A DNA stretch of 64,000 nt, taken from assembly GCA_963707015.1 (NCBI GenBank), contig CAVPOO010000017.1, forward strand, positions 62,001 to 126,000, read 5' to 3'. A program made the position numbers and the translations under genes. Positions within the stretch are counted from its first letter, which is position 1, and every line of letters begins with the position of its first letter. Below the pieces are notes generated by a model, which was not told the origin of the DNA, made no database searches, and saw only the letters and a program-made list of their open reading frames with translations. The DNA is from CAVPOO01 sp963707015 (GTDB taxonomy: Bacteria > Pseudomonadota > Gammaproteobacteria > Thiohalobacterales > Thiohalobacteraceae). Below are positions 54,977 to 62,957 of this stretch, one piece after another.

Positions 54977-57821
54977 AGTTACCCGCCAGCGCTATCGAGG
55001 CGTGATCGGCGAGATCGGGCTCGCTGCAGTGTTCGAGGATAAAGGCGCGTACCTCTGCGCGCAGTCTTACCGCGGATTCCCAGCTATCATCACGGGGATG
55101 GATGGCCGCGCCGATGGTAATGTCCAGTTCGCCCCGGCGCGGAAACCAGCTGTCGCCGCGCAGTATGCTGCGACTGCCGCGAATCGCGATCGGGACCAGC
55201 GGTACGCGGGTGCGGGCAGCGGTAACGAATGCGCCCATACGGAAGGGCCGCAGGCCGACAGCACGCGTAAAGGTGGCTTCCGGGAAATAGACCACAATCC
55301 CGCTGCGCCTCACGCGTTCGGCGAGCTTTTCCGTTACCTGTATGCCGTGCTGAGCGTCGCTGCGTTTTACGAATTCGGTGCCCAGTCGTTCCAGTGCCAG
55401 CCGGATGGGCAGGTGGCGGCGCAGCTCCGCTTTCGCGACAAAGTGCAGGGGGAGCGGCGAAGCGGCAATCATTACGATCGCGTCGATATAGCTGGCGTGA
55501 TTGGCTGCGACCACACAGATTCCCGCTTGCTCCAGGTTTTCCAGGCCCCGGACCTGCACGGGTATGCCGAGCAGCCGTGCGAGCAGGCGGCTGCCGAGAT
55601 GCGCCATGCGGTAGGCGCCTTTTCGGGACGGAATGATTACTAACAGCAGGTTCGCAGGTATGCCCAGCATGAGAAACACCAGCCAGGCATAGCCGGCGTA
55701 GGCGTAATCACGCAGCAGACGCGCAGCCCGCTGCAGCAGCGGGGCCGCCGCCGCAAGACTGCGCAGGCTCGTGGAGCGAGCGCCCTGGCGGGCCGCGGCA
55801 GTGAACCGGCCGTGGTCATAAGCCGCGCGACAGGCAGCACGACGAATCTTGCCGCTGGATGTCTTCAGAACGCTCCGCGGCGGGGCGAGCACGATATCAT
55901 CAGGTTCGCTGCCCGTGAGTTCGGTCGCAAGTCCGCCTATGACGCCTTTCAGTGCCGCAAGCTTGTTTTCGTCGCGAAAACGCGTCTCGGCGAGAACGAT
56001 CAGGCGCTCCCGTGTAGCGGCCGAATCGCTCGTCGCAAACACGGCGACCGCGCCCTGGCGGATACCCGGCAGCTCACCGACTGCCTGTTCCAGCTCATAG
56101 GGATAGATGTTGCGACCGGCCCGGATGATGACGTCCTTGGCGCGCCCGGTGATGAAGACTTCGCCGTCGGCGAGGTAAGCATAGTCGCCCGCATTGAGCC
56201 AGTCAGCATCGAACAATTCGGCGCTCGCCTGAGGATTGCGCAAATAACCGCATGTGGCCGAGGGCCCGCGAAACTGCAACAGTCCCTGCTGGCGCTCCGG
56301 TAATTCGTGGCCATGGGCATCGACAATGCGGATCTCGTGGCCGGGCAGAGGCAGGCCTCCGCTGACAAAGTACAGGGCGTTGGCCTCATCGACACCAGCC
56401 GGCTGCGCCGTGCCATGGGCCGCAAAGCGTTCCCGATCGATCCGCTCGACGCGTGGGCCTCGCCCCAGCGGGGGAAAGGCAAGGCCGACAGAGTTTTCCG
56501 CCAGGCCGTATACCGGGGTCATGGCCTCCCGGGCAAAGCCGTAGGGCGCCAGACGTTCAATGAATGATTCCAGGGTCACGGCATGGACCGGTTCGGCGCC
56601 ATTCAGCGCCAGCCGCCAGCAGGACAGATCGAGGTCCTCCAGATCGGCGTCTGTCAGCCGGGAGGCACACAGCTGATAGGCAAAATTGGGTGCGGCCGAG
56701 AGCGTGCCCCGGTGTCTGTGAATTGTATGCAGCCAGCGCCGTGGACGTGTAATGAACGCCAGTGGAGACATGAGCGCCAGCGGGACGCCGTGGCACAGGG
56801 TGCCGAAACAGGCGCCGATCAGCCCCATGTCATGATACAGGGGCAGCCAGCTTACAAACCGGTCATCGGGGCTGACCCGGGTGACCTGGCCGAGCGCTGT
56901 GACGTTGGCCAGCAGGTTGGCGTTGCTGAGCATGACACCCTTGGGCTGGCCGGTGCTGCCCGAGGTGTACTGGATCAGCGCGAGATCGTCGGCTTGCCCC
57001 AGCAGGCAGGCGCGGGACCCGGCTGCCCCGAGTTCCGCGACGGTGCTGATGGATCGCAGGCTGGGGCAAAGCGCCTGCAGTATGCGTGTGACGGGCTTTG
57101 CATCCGCGGTGCTGATCAGAATCGGGGCCAAGGCATTGTTCAGTATGCCTGCCTGCCTTTTCAGGTGGTCCGCGAGACCCGCGCGGCTGGTCGGCGGATA
57201 GATGGGTACGGGGACGGCACCGGCAAACAGGATGCCGTAATAGGCGGCGAAAAAGTCACGGCTGGTGGGTAACATGATCGCCACACACTGGCCGGGTTCG
57301 ACATCGCGTTCACGCAGTCCACCGGCGACGATCTCCGCACCGGCAACCAGATCCCCGAAACTGACCGGTTGCGGCTCGTCTGAGCCTTCATACAGGTAGA
57401 GGTAGTGCCAGTCAGGCGCCCGTTGGGCCTGGCGCACCAGCATTTGCGCCAGGCTGTCGGCCTGGGCAGGGCTGTTCAGAGGCCGCTGATCCTCCCAGGC
57501 CGCAGCGGGTGTCCGTGGACTCGCTGACTCCCTGCCTCCAACATCCTTGCCCAGTAACTGGAACAAGTCGCCGACGGTGGTTGCATCGAGCACGTCCTGT
57601 TCTGCGAGGGTCATGCCCGAGGCCTGCTCGATGCGCAGCAAGAGCTCGACGCGTCCGAGACTGTCCAGACCGAGGTCGCGCTCGAGGCGGCTGCCAAGCG
57701 CGACCGCCGGTGCGTGTTTGCCCGGGTGCATCTCATTGACCATCGCCTGAACCAGGCTGAGCAATGCGCCATTGCTCAGCGAAGAGGCCTTGGCCATGGA
57801 CGGGGGCGTCGGTGTGTGCAT
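54975..57821 (-). CDS. ACP / acyl-AMP ligase / PlsC acyltransferase fusion
   Basis: 948 aa in three parts. Residues about 15-90 are an acyl-carrier domain with the phosphopantetheine Ser in GLDSLGRVELL (Ser54). About 110-690 is an ANL-type ligase of the fatty acyl-AMP group, with IQYTSGSTGQPKGV near 282 and the late KTSSGKIRR. Hydrophobic segments at about 705-730 lead to a PlsC-like domain with catalytic NHASYID (HX4D, about 769) and FPEATFTR (about 842), where the usual Gly of FPEGT is Ala. It could activate a fatty acid and pass it to a glycerolipid without CoA; inferred from domains. ATG 57821 is used; TTG 57845 is possible. It is divergent from nfeD. Confidence 0.87.
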   Translation of the reverse strand: MHTPTPPSMAKASSLSNGALLSLVQAMVNEMHPGKHAPAVALGSRLERDLGLDSLGRVELLLRIEQASGMTLAEQDVLDATTVGDLFQLLGKDVGGRESASPRTPAAAWEDQRPLNSPAQADSLAQMLVRQAQRAPDWHYLYLYEGSDEPQPVSFGDLVAGAEIVAGGLRERDVEPGQCVAIMLPTSRDFFAAYYGILFAGAVPVPIYPPTSRAGLADHLKRQAGILNNALAPILISTADAKPVTRILQALCPSLRSISTVAELGAAGSRACLLGQADDLALIQYTSGSTGQPKGVMLSNANLLANVTALGQVTRVSPDDRFVSWLPLYHDMGLIGACFGTLCHGVPLALMSPLAFITRPRRWLHTIHRHRGTLSAAPNFAYQLCASRLTDADLEDLDLSCWRLALNGAEPVHAVTLESFIERLAPYGFAREAMTPVYGLAENSVGLAFPPLGRGPRVERIDRERFAAHGTAQPAGVDEANALYFVSGGLPLPGHEIRIVDAHGHELPERQQGLLQFRGPSATCGYLRNPQASAELFDADWLNAGDYAYLADGEVFITGRAKDVIIRAGRNIYPYELEQAVGELPGIRQGAVAVFATSDSAATRERLIVLAETRFRDENKLAALKGVIGGLATELTGSEPDDIVLAPPRSVLKTSSGKIRRAACRAAYDHGRFTAAARQGARSTSLRSLAAAAPLLQRAARLLRDYAYAGYAWLVFLMLGIPANLLLVIIPSRKGAYRMAHLGSRLLARLLGIPVQVRGLENLEQAGICVVAANHASYIDAIVMIAASPLPLHFVAKAELRRHLPIRLALERLGTEFVKRSDAQHGIQVTEKLAERVRRSGIVVYFPEATFTRAVGLRPFRMGAFVTAARTRVPLVPIAIRGSRSILRGDSWFPRRGELDITIGAAIHPRDDSWESAVRLRAEVRAFILEHCSEPDLADHASIALAGN

Positions 57822-57895
57822 GCGGTGGACTCGTGAGACTGGCAAATCGTTTCGCGAGCCATTACTGTACCATTATCGCGCTCTGGACCCGGAAG

Positions 57896-59254
57896 ATGAT
57901 CAAGGCTTTTCTGCGGCTCGTTACTCTGGCCTGCCTGCTGCTGCCGGCAGGCAGCTATGCCGGCGATCCCGGCAGTATTCTACTGCTCGAGGTCGACGGT
58001 GCTATCGGTGCCGCAACCAGTGACTACATCGAACGCGGGCTCGAGCGGGCGCGCGTGGGCGACGCCGAGCTTGTTGTTCTGCAGATGGACACGCCGGGTG
58101 GCCTGGACCTGGCAATGCGTGACATTGTGCAGGCGATCCTGGCCTCGCCCGTGCCCGTGGCAGGTTTTGTCGCACCCAGCGGCGCACGCGCCGCCAGTGC
58201 CGGCACCTACATTCTGTATGCCTGTCATGTGGCTGCCATGGCGCCGGGCACCAATCTGGGTGCGGCAACACCGGTGCAGATCGGCGGACTGCCCAAATCT
58301 GCCGGACCTGAGGGCAAACCGTCACCCGGCGCGGATTCTGAAACGAAGGAGACACAACCCGAGGCTGACGCCATGGACCGCAAGCTGGTTAACGATGCGG
58401 TAGCCTATATCCGGGGCCTCGCCCAGATGCGGAACCGCAACGCCGACTGGGCGGAACGGGCCGTGCGCAGTGCGGCCAGTCTGCCTGCCGAGGAGGCCTT
58501 GTCGCTCGAGGTGATCGATCTTGTCGCATCCAACATCCCCGACCTGTTACGGCAACTCAATGGGTATGAGGTGCAGATTAATCAGCAAAGCAGAATCCTG
58601 GAGACGAGCGGCCGCACGGTGACCAGGGTGGAGCCCGACTGGCGCAACCGCTTGCTGTCCGTGATCACCGACCCCAATGTTGCCTATATCCTGCTGTTGA
58701 TCGGGATGTATGGGCTGTTCTTCGAGTTTGCCAATCCGGGGTATATCCTGCCCGGTGTCGCGGGCGCGATCTGTCTGTTGCTTGCCCTGTTTGCCTTTCA
58801 TATCCTGCCGATCAATTACGCCGGGCTCGGGCTGCTCGCGCTGGGTATCCTGTTCATGCTGGCCGAAGCCTTCGTGCCGAGTTTCGGGGCGCTCGGGATT
58901 GGCGGCATGATCGCCTTCGTGATGGGCTCCGTGATGCTGTTCGACGAGGATGGGGGCGAGCTTGCCGTGTCCTTGCCCCTGATCGGCTCGTTCGCCCTGA
59001 TCAGCGCCGGCTTTTTCATGGGGTTTATCGGTATGGCGATAAAGGCACGCCAGCGGCCGGTGGTGACGGGTCGGGAAGAGATGCGCAACGCAGTCGGCGT
59101 GGTATTGGAGGACTTTCAGGGCGAGGGGCGTATCCGTGTCCACGGTGAGGTCTGGACGGCCCGCTCGGCGCAACGGCTTAAACAGGGCCAGCGCGTACAG
59201 GTGACCGCAGTTGATGGTCTTGTGCTCAACATTGAACCAATCGGGGAGGAGTAA
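57896..59254 (+). CDS. NfeD-family membrane serine protease (ClpP class)
   Basis: 452-aa membrane protein. A signal peptide (about 1-22) precedes a ClpP-class protease domain with catalytic Ser in SGARAASAGTY, a Glu/Lys-rich insert at about 140-165, four or five membrane helices at about 250-400, and a C-terminal OB-fold NfeD domain. ATG 57896 gives the signal peptide. It lies 2 bases before a slipin gene, the standard NfeD-stomatin pair whose archaeal members are known to interact. Confidence 0.9.
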   Translation: MIKAFLRLVTLACLLLPAGSYAGDPGSILLLEVDGAIGAATSDYIERGLERARVGDAELVVLQMDTPGGLDLAMRDIVQAILASPVPVAGFVAPSGARAASAGTYILYACHVAAMAPGTNLGAATPVQIGGLPKSAGPEGKPSPGADSETKETQPEADAMDRKLVNDAVAYIRGLAQMRNRNADWAERAVRSAASLPAEEALSLEVIDLVASNIPDLLRQLNGYEVQINQQSRILETSGRTVTRVEPDWRNRLLSVITDPNVAYILLLIGMYGLFFEFANPGYILPGVAGAICLLLALFAFHILPINYAGLGLLALGILFMLAEAFVPSFGALGIGGMIAFVMGSVMLFDEDGGELAVSLPLIGSFALISAGFFMGFIGMAIKARQRPVVTGREEMRNAVGVVLEDFQGEGRIRVHGEVWTARSAQRLKQGQRVQVTAVDGLVLNIEPIGEE

Positions 59255-59256
59255 CG

Positions 59257-60018
59257 ATGGCTATGGCGCCAGGTGTAATTGCCGTTATCGCAGTGGTACT
59301 GGGACTGCTGGTCGCATCGATCCGTATCCTGCGTGAATACGAACGCGGGGTCGTGTTTATGCTCGGCCGTTTCTGGAAGGTCAAGGGACCTGGTCTCATC
59401 ATCCTCATTCCGCTGGTACAGCAGATGGTGCGCGTTGACCTGCGTACGGTCGTCATGGACGTGCCGAGCCAGGATGTCATATCGCGGGACAACGTGTCGG
59501 TAAAGGTCAATGCAGTCATCTATTTCCGGGTCATTGATCCGGAACGCGCCATTATTCAGGTCGAGGATTTTTTTGCAGCGACCAGTCAGCTCGCGCAGAC
59601 CACGCTGCGATCGGTGCTGGGTCAGCACGAACTCGACGATATGCTTGCAGAACGCGAGAAGCTGAACGCCGATATCCAGCGCCTGCTGGACAGTCAGACA
59701 GATGCCTGGGGTATCAAGGTCGCCAACGTGGAGATCAAGCATGTGGATATCGATGAAAGCATGATTCGCGCGATTGCCCGGCAGGCAGAGGCAGAACGCG
59801 AACGTCGCGCCAAGGTGATTCATGCCGAGGGCGAGAACCAGGCGGCGGCCAAGCTCGTCGAAGCGGCGAGACAGTTGGCCACGCAGCCGAACTCCATGCA
59901 GCTGCGCTATCTGCAGACGCTGACAGAGATTGCCGGGGAGCAGAATTCGACGGTCGTATTTCCGCTGCCCATGGAGCTGATCACGAGCCTGGTGTCAGGC
60001 AAGCGCGACCAGGCATAG
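59257..60018 (+). CDS. Slipin (stomatin/prohibitin-family, SPFH domain)
   Basis: 253-aa membrane-anchored scaffold. One N-terminal helix (about 4-22) precedes the SPFH domain (YERGVVFMLGRF; VKVNAVIYFRV) and a helical C-terminal region (AIARQAEAERERRAKVI). The partner NfeD protease is encoded just upstream. It probably organises membrane microdomains or controls NfeD. Confidence 0.94.
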   Translation: MAMAPGVIAVIAVVLGLLVASIRILREYERGVVFMLGRFWKVKGPGLIILIPLVQQMVRVDLRTVVMDVPSQDVISRDNVSVKVNAVIYFRVIDPERAIIQVEDFFAATSQLAQTTLRSVLGQHELDDMLAEREKLNADIQRLLDSQTDAWGIKVANVEIKHVDIDESMIRAIARQAEAERERRAKVIHAEGENQAAAKLVEAARQLATQPNSMQLRYLQTLTEIAGEQNSTVVFPLPMELITSLVSGKRDQA

Positions 60019-60022
60019 CTGG

Positions 60023-60961
60023 ATGGCGGGCGCGCGACACAAGGATACAGCCGCGCCGCGCGTGCTTCCCGACCTCGATCGCGACGAGATTGAACGTTTT
60101 CTCGATGCCGCGTGGCTGGAGCAAGGGCTCAGTGACCACACCCTGTCTGCCTATCGCAATGACCTGCAGGGGTTTGCACGCTGGCTGGTCGGCCGGCACG
60201 GCGCGCTCCTTGGGGCCCGGCGTGAGGTGCTGCTGGCTTACATCGCCGCACGGGCATCGGGCGGTGCAAGTGCCCGGACTATGGCGCGCCTGCTTTCGAG
60301 TCTGCGAAAATTCTACCGCTATCAGGTGCGCGAAGGCCGCATCGACGAAGATCCCAGTGCGCGTATCGAGTCGCCGCGTCTGGGGCGGCCCTTGCCAAAA
60401 TCGTTGAGTGAGGCAGAGGTCGAGCTACTGCTGGCAGCGCCGGATCTTGATACGTCGCTCGGCTGGCGCGATCGCACCATGCTCGAGCTGCTGTATGCCT
60501 CCGGCTTGCGCGTTTCGGAACTCGTCTCGTTGCGCTGTGCCCAGATCAATCTTCGCCAGGGCGTGGTTCAGGTTGTCGGCAAGGGCAGCAAGGAGCGTCT
60601 GGTGCCGCTTGGTGAGGAAGCGCTCGACTGGGTACAGCGTTACTCGCGCGACGTACGGCCCGAGTTGCTCAGGGGCAGGACGAGCGATTGTCTGTTTCCA
60701 GGACGAAACGATGGTCCCATGACGCGGCATGCCTTCTGGCACCGATTGAAGACCTATGCAGTTCGCGCCGGAATCCGCAGCTCGCTGTCGCCACATACCC
60801 TGCGCCATGCATTTGCGACACACCTGGTAAATCATGGCGCCGACCTGCGGGTTGTGCAGATGCTGCTCGGTCACAGTGATCTTTCCACGACCCAGATCTA
60901 CACCCATGTCGCGCGTGAGCGGCTGCGTGACCTGCACGCGGCGCACCATCCGCGCGGCTAG
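60023..60961 (+). CDS. xerD: Site-specific tyrosine recombinase XerD
   Basis: 312-aa recombinase that with XerC resolves chromosome dimers at dif. Active-site residues are Arg in SGLRVSEL, Lys in GKGSKERLVPLGEEA, His-x-x-Arg in HTLRHAFATHL, His in LLGHSDLSTTQIY and the nucleophilic Tyr in TQIYTHV. Close match to E. coli XerD. No dif site was seen here. It is followed by dsbC, a conserved pair. Confidence 0.97.
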   Translation: MAGARHKDTAAPRVLPDLDRDEIERFLDAAWLEQGLSDHTLSAYRNDLQGFARWLVGRHGALLGARREVLLAYIAARASGGASARTMARLLSSLRKFYRYQVREGRIDEDPSARIESPRLGRPLPKSLSEAEVELLLAAPDLDTSLGWRDRTMLELLYASGLRVSELVSLRCAQINLRQGVVQVVGKGSKERLVPLGEEALDWVQRYSRDVRPELLRGRTSDCLFPGRNDGPMTRHAFWHRLKTYAVRAGIRSSLSPHTLRHAFATHLVNHGADLRVVQMLLGHSDLSTTQIYTHVARERLRDLHAAHHPRG

Positions 60962-61185
60962 CCGCTCTTGCTCACGGTCGCCGCGTCTCTTAAGTGTCTG
61001 GGCGCGGGGCAGTTGTCTTGACCCTTAGGTGGCCCGCGAGTGGCGACCCAGTGGCGACAGAGAAACTTTCAACGCCGTTCACTGTCACATTTAAAAGGCC
61101 GGTATTTGCGTACCAGGAAATGATCAGCGAGAATGCGAAGGATCGACCCCCCACCCCAAAAACCCTTTTAAACAGCAGGTTTCCT

Positions 61186-61908
61186 ATGAAAAACTTATGG
61201 CTTTACGCGGCGCTGGCCGCAGTTACCCTGGCTACCCCTGTCCTGGCTGACGACGCGGAGGTGGAAGGCATCCGCAAAGCCCTGGTCCAGGTAACCGGGG
61301 ACGCAGCGCCCGACTCGATCACGCCCTCACCCGCCAGCGATCTGTATGAAGTGACCTTCGGCTCCAAGCTTTTCTATGTCACGCGTGATGGACGCTACCT
61401 CGTTCAGGGTAACCTGCTGGATCTGCAGACGCTGCGCAATCTGACAGAAGATCGCGAGAAGGTGCTGCGCAAGGATGCCGTGGCAGCGGTCGGTGAGGAG
61501 AACATGGTGATCTTCCCGGCCAAGAATCCGCAGCACGAGATTACCGTGTTTACGGATGTCGACTGTACCTACTGCCGGAAACTGCATGCTGAAATTGATG
61601 ACATCAACCGCCGCGGTATTACGGTGCGGTATCTGTTTTTCCCCCGCTCAGGGCCAGATACGCCTTCCTACTACAAGACGGAGTCGGTCTGGTGTGCCAA
61701 GGACCGCAACAAGGCGCTCACAGACGCCAAGGCGGGCAAGGCGCTGGACGCGAAACGCTGTGACAATCCAATCGACAAACACCTCGCCTTGGTGAGCGAG
61801 CTGGGTTTGCGGGGAACGCCCGCGATTATCCTGGAGGATGGGACCGTATTTCCCGGTTATATGCCGGCGGACAAACTCGAGGCGCTGGTGAACGGCAAGA
61901 TTCATTAG
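61186..61908 (+). CDS. dsbC: Disulfide isomerase DsbC
   Basis: 240-aa periplasmic isomerase that corrects wrong disulfides. A signal peptide ends near V-L-A; the N-terminal dimerisation domain is followed by the thioredoxin fold with active site CTYC (about residue 127) and a structural cysteine pair (WCAKD; KRCDNP). ATG 61186 is preferred; the upstream frame from 60994 is not protein-like. Confidence 0.96.
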   Translation: MKNLWLYAALAAVTLATPVLADDAEVEGIRKALVQVTGDAAPDSITPSPASDLYEVTFGSKLFYVTRDGRYLVQGNLLDLQTLRNLTEDREKVLRKDAVAAVGEENMVIFPAKNPQHEITVFTDVDCTYCRKLHAEIDDINRRGITVRYLFFPRSGPDTPSYYKTESVWCAKDRNKALTDAKAGKALDAKRCDNPIDKHLALVSELGLRGTPAIILEDGTVFPGYMPADKLEALVNGKIH

Positions 61909-61920
61909 TACCAGCACCTG

Positions 61921-61948
61921 GCGCCCCGGGCACACGGGCCCGGGGCGC
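61921..61948. terminator. GC-rich hairpin between dsbC and cnoX
   Basis: A perfect 10-bp stem (61921-61930 with 61939-61948) with an 8-base loop, shortly after dsbC. There is no T-run, so termination is uncertain; it may be a factor-dependent site or mRNA 3' end protection. Confidence 0.4.
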
Positions 61949-62028
61949 GCTGTCAGGTGCCGGCTATAGGAGTAGAGTCTTGCGCAGACTCCGGTGCGTC
62001 AACCAGCCACAAGCGATTGTCAGCGCTC

Positions 62029-62040
62029 GAGAAATGCGGG
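62029..62040 (+). repeat. Partial copy of the 20-bp palindrome repeat
   Basis: GAGAAATGCGGG matches 12 consecutive bases of the repeat at 54957-54976. It lies between the convergent dsbC and cnoX genes, the same kind of position. Confidence 0.4.
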
Positions 62041-62058
62041 GCAGGGGTGCGCGGAGCG

Positions 62059-62922
62059 TCAGTGCAGCACGTTGAACATGAGCTTTCTGTAACGACTGAC
62101 AAGCTCGCCGGTATTTCCCAGCAGATCGAAAACAGCCAGCATTCCATTGCGACCGGCATCGTCTTTGAACGCCCGGTCACGCCGCAGGATTTCCAGGTAC
62201 TGGTCCATGGCAGCGGCATAGTTCTCTTCCAGGGCATAGCCACCGCCAAGCTGTAGTCTGGCGTCCAGATCGTCGGGATTGGCCGCAATGCGCCGTTCGA
62301 GGTCGCTAAGCGTCGTGTCGCCTGCCGTGCTGCGTGCGATCTCGAGCAGCGCCATCAGGCGGCGCGCATCCTGCTCATCGCGCGCCTCCGGTGGCAGCGC
62401 ATCCAGGCTCTGCCGGGCTTCGTCGAACAGTCCCTGGCGTATCGCGATGCGGGCCAGATCCAGCTTGAGACGCGGGTTTTCAGGATCCTCGACCCTGGCG
62501 CTGCGCAATAACGCCAGTGCCTGCTCGGGTTGCCCGGCCCGCTCGGCTTGCAGCGCCTCTTCGCGCATCCTGTCGGACGCGCGTTCGATGTAACGATCGA
62601 GCAGCGCGCGCAGGACAGACTCGGTCTGGGCACCCAGAATGTCTTCCGCGACCTTGCCGTCGCGGAACAGCTTCATGGTGGGTATGCTGCGAATGCCAAA
62701 CCGCGTGGCCAGTCCCCGCTCGACATCCGTATTGACCTTTGCCAGCAGGAATTTCCCCTGCTGCTCGTCGGCCAGTTTCAGCAGGACCGGTAACTGCATC
62801 TGGCAGGGCCCGCACCATTCCGCCCAGAAGTCGACAAGCACCGGAACGCGATGCGAAGTCTCCACAACCAGCTGCTCAAAGCTCTGTTCCGTGACCTCGA
62901 AGACGAACGGGGAATCAGCCAT
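62059..62922 (-). CDS. cnoX: Chaperedoxin CnoX (YbbN), thioredoxin-TPR protein
   Basis: 287-aa cytoplasmic protein with an N-terminal thioredoxin domain (WCGPCQ at about 36-41, cis-Pro SIPTMKLF) and C-terminal TPR-like repeats (about 120-287). The family protects proteins from oxidation and passes them to GroEL. E. coli YbbN has SXXC in place of CXXC, whereas here both cysteines are present, so it should be redox-active. It lies just downstream of the helicase-nuclease gene. Confidence 0.9.
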   Translation of the reverse strand: MADSPFVFEVTEQSFEQLVVETSHRVPVLVDFWAEWCGPCQMQLPVLLKLADEQQGKFLLAKVNTDVERGLATRFGIRSIPTMKLFRDGKVAEDILGAQTESVLRALLDRYIERASDRMREEALQAERAGQPEQALALLRSARVEDPENPRLKLDLARIAIRQGLFDEARQSLDALPPEARDEQDARRLMALLEIARSTAGDTTLSDLERRIAANPDDLDARLQLGGGYALEENYAAAMDQYLEILRRDRAFKDDAGRNGMLAVFDLLGNTGELVSRYRKLMFNVLH

Positions 62923-62957
62923 AGACCATCCTTACAATGCCGGTGTTGTGCCGGGAT

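Noticed and set aside
60023..60961. xerD as a mobile-element integrase
   Set aside because: Sequence follows chromosomal XerD throughout and dsbC follows in the conserved order.
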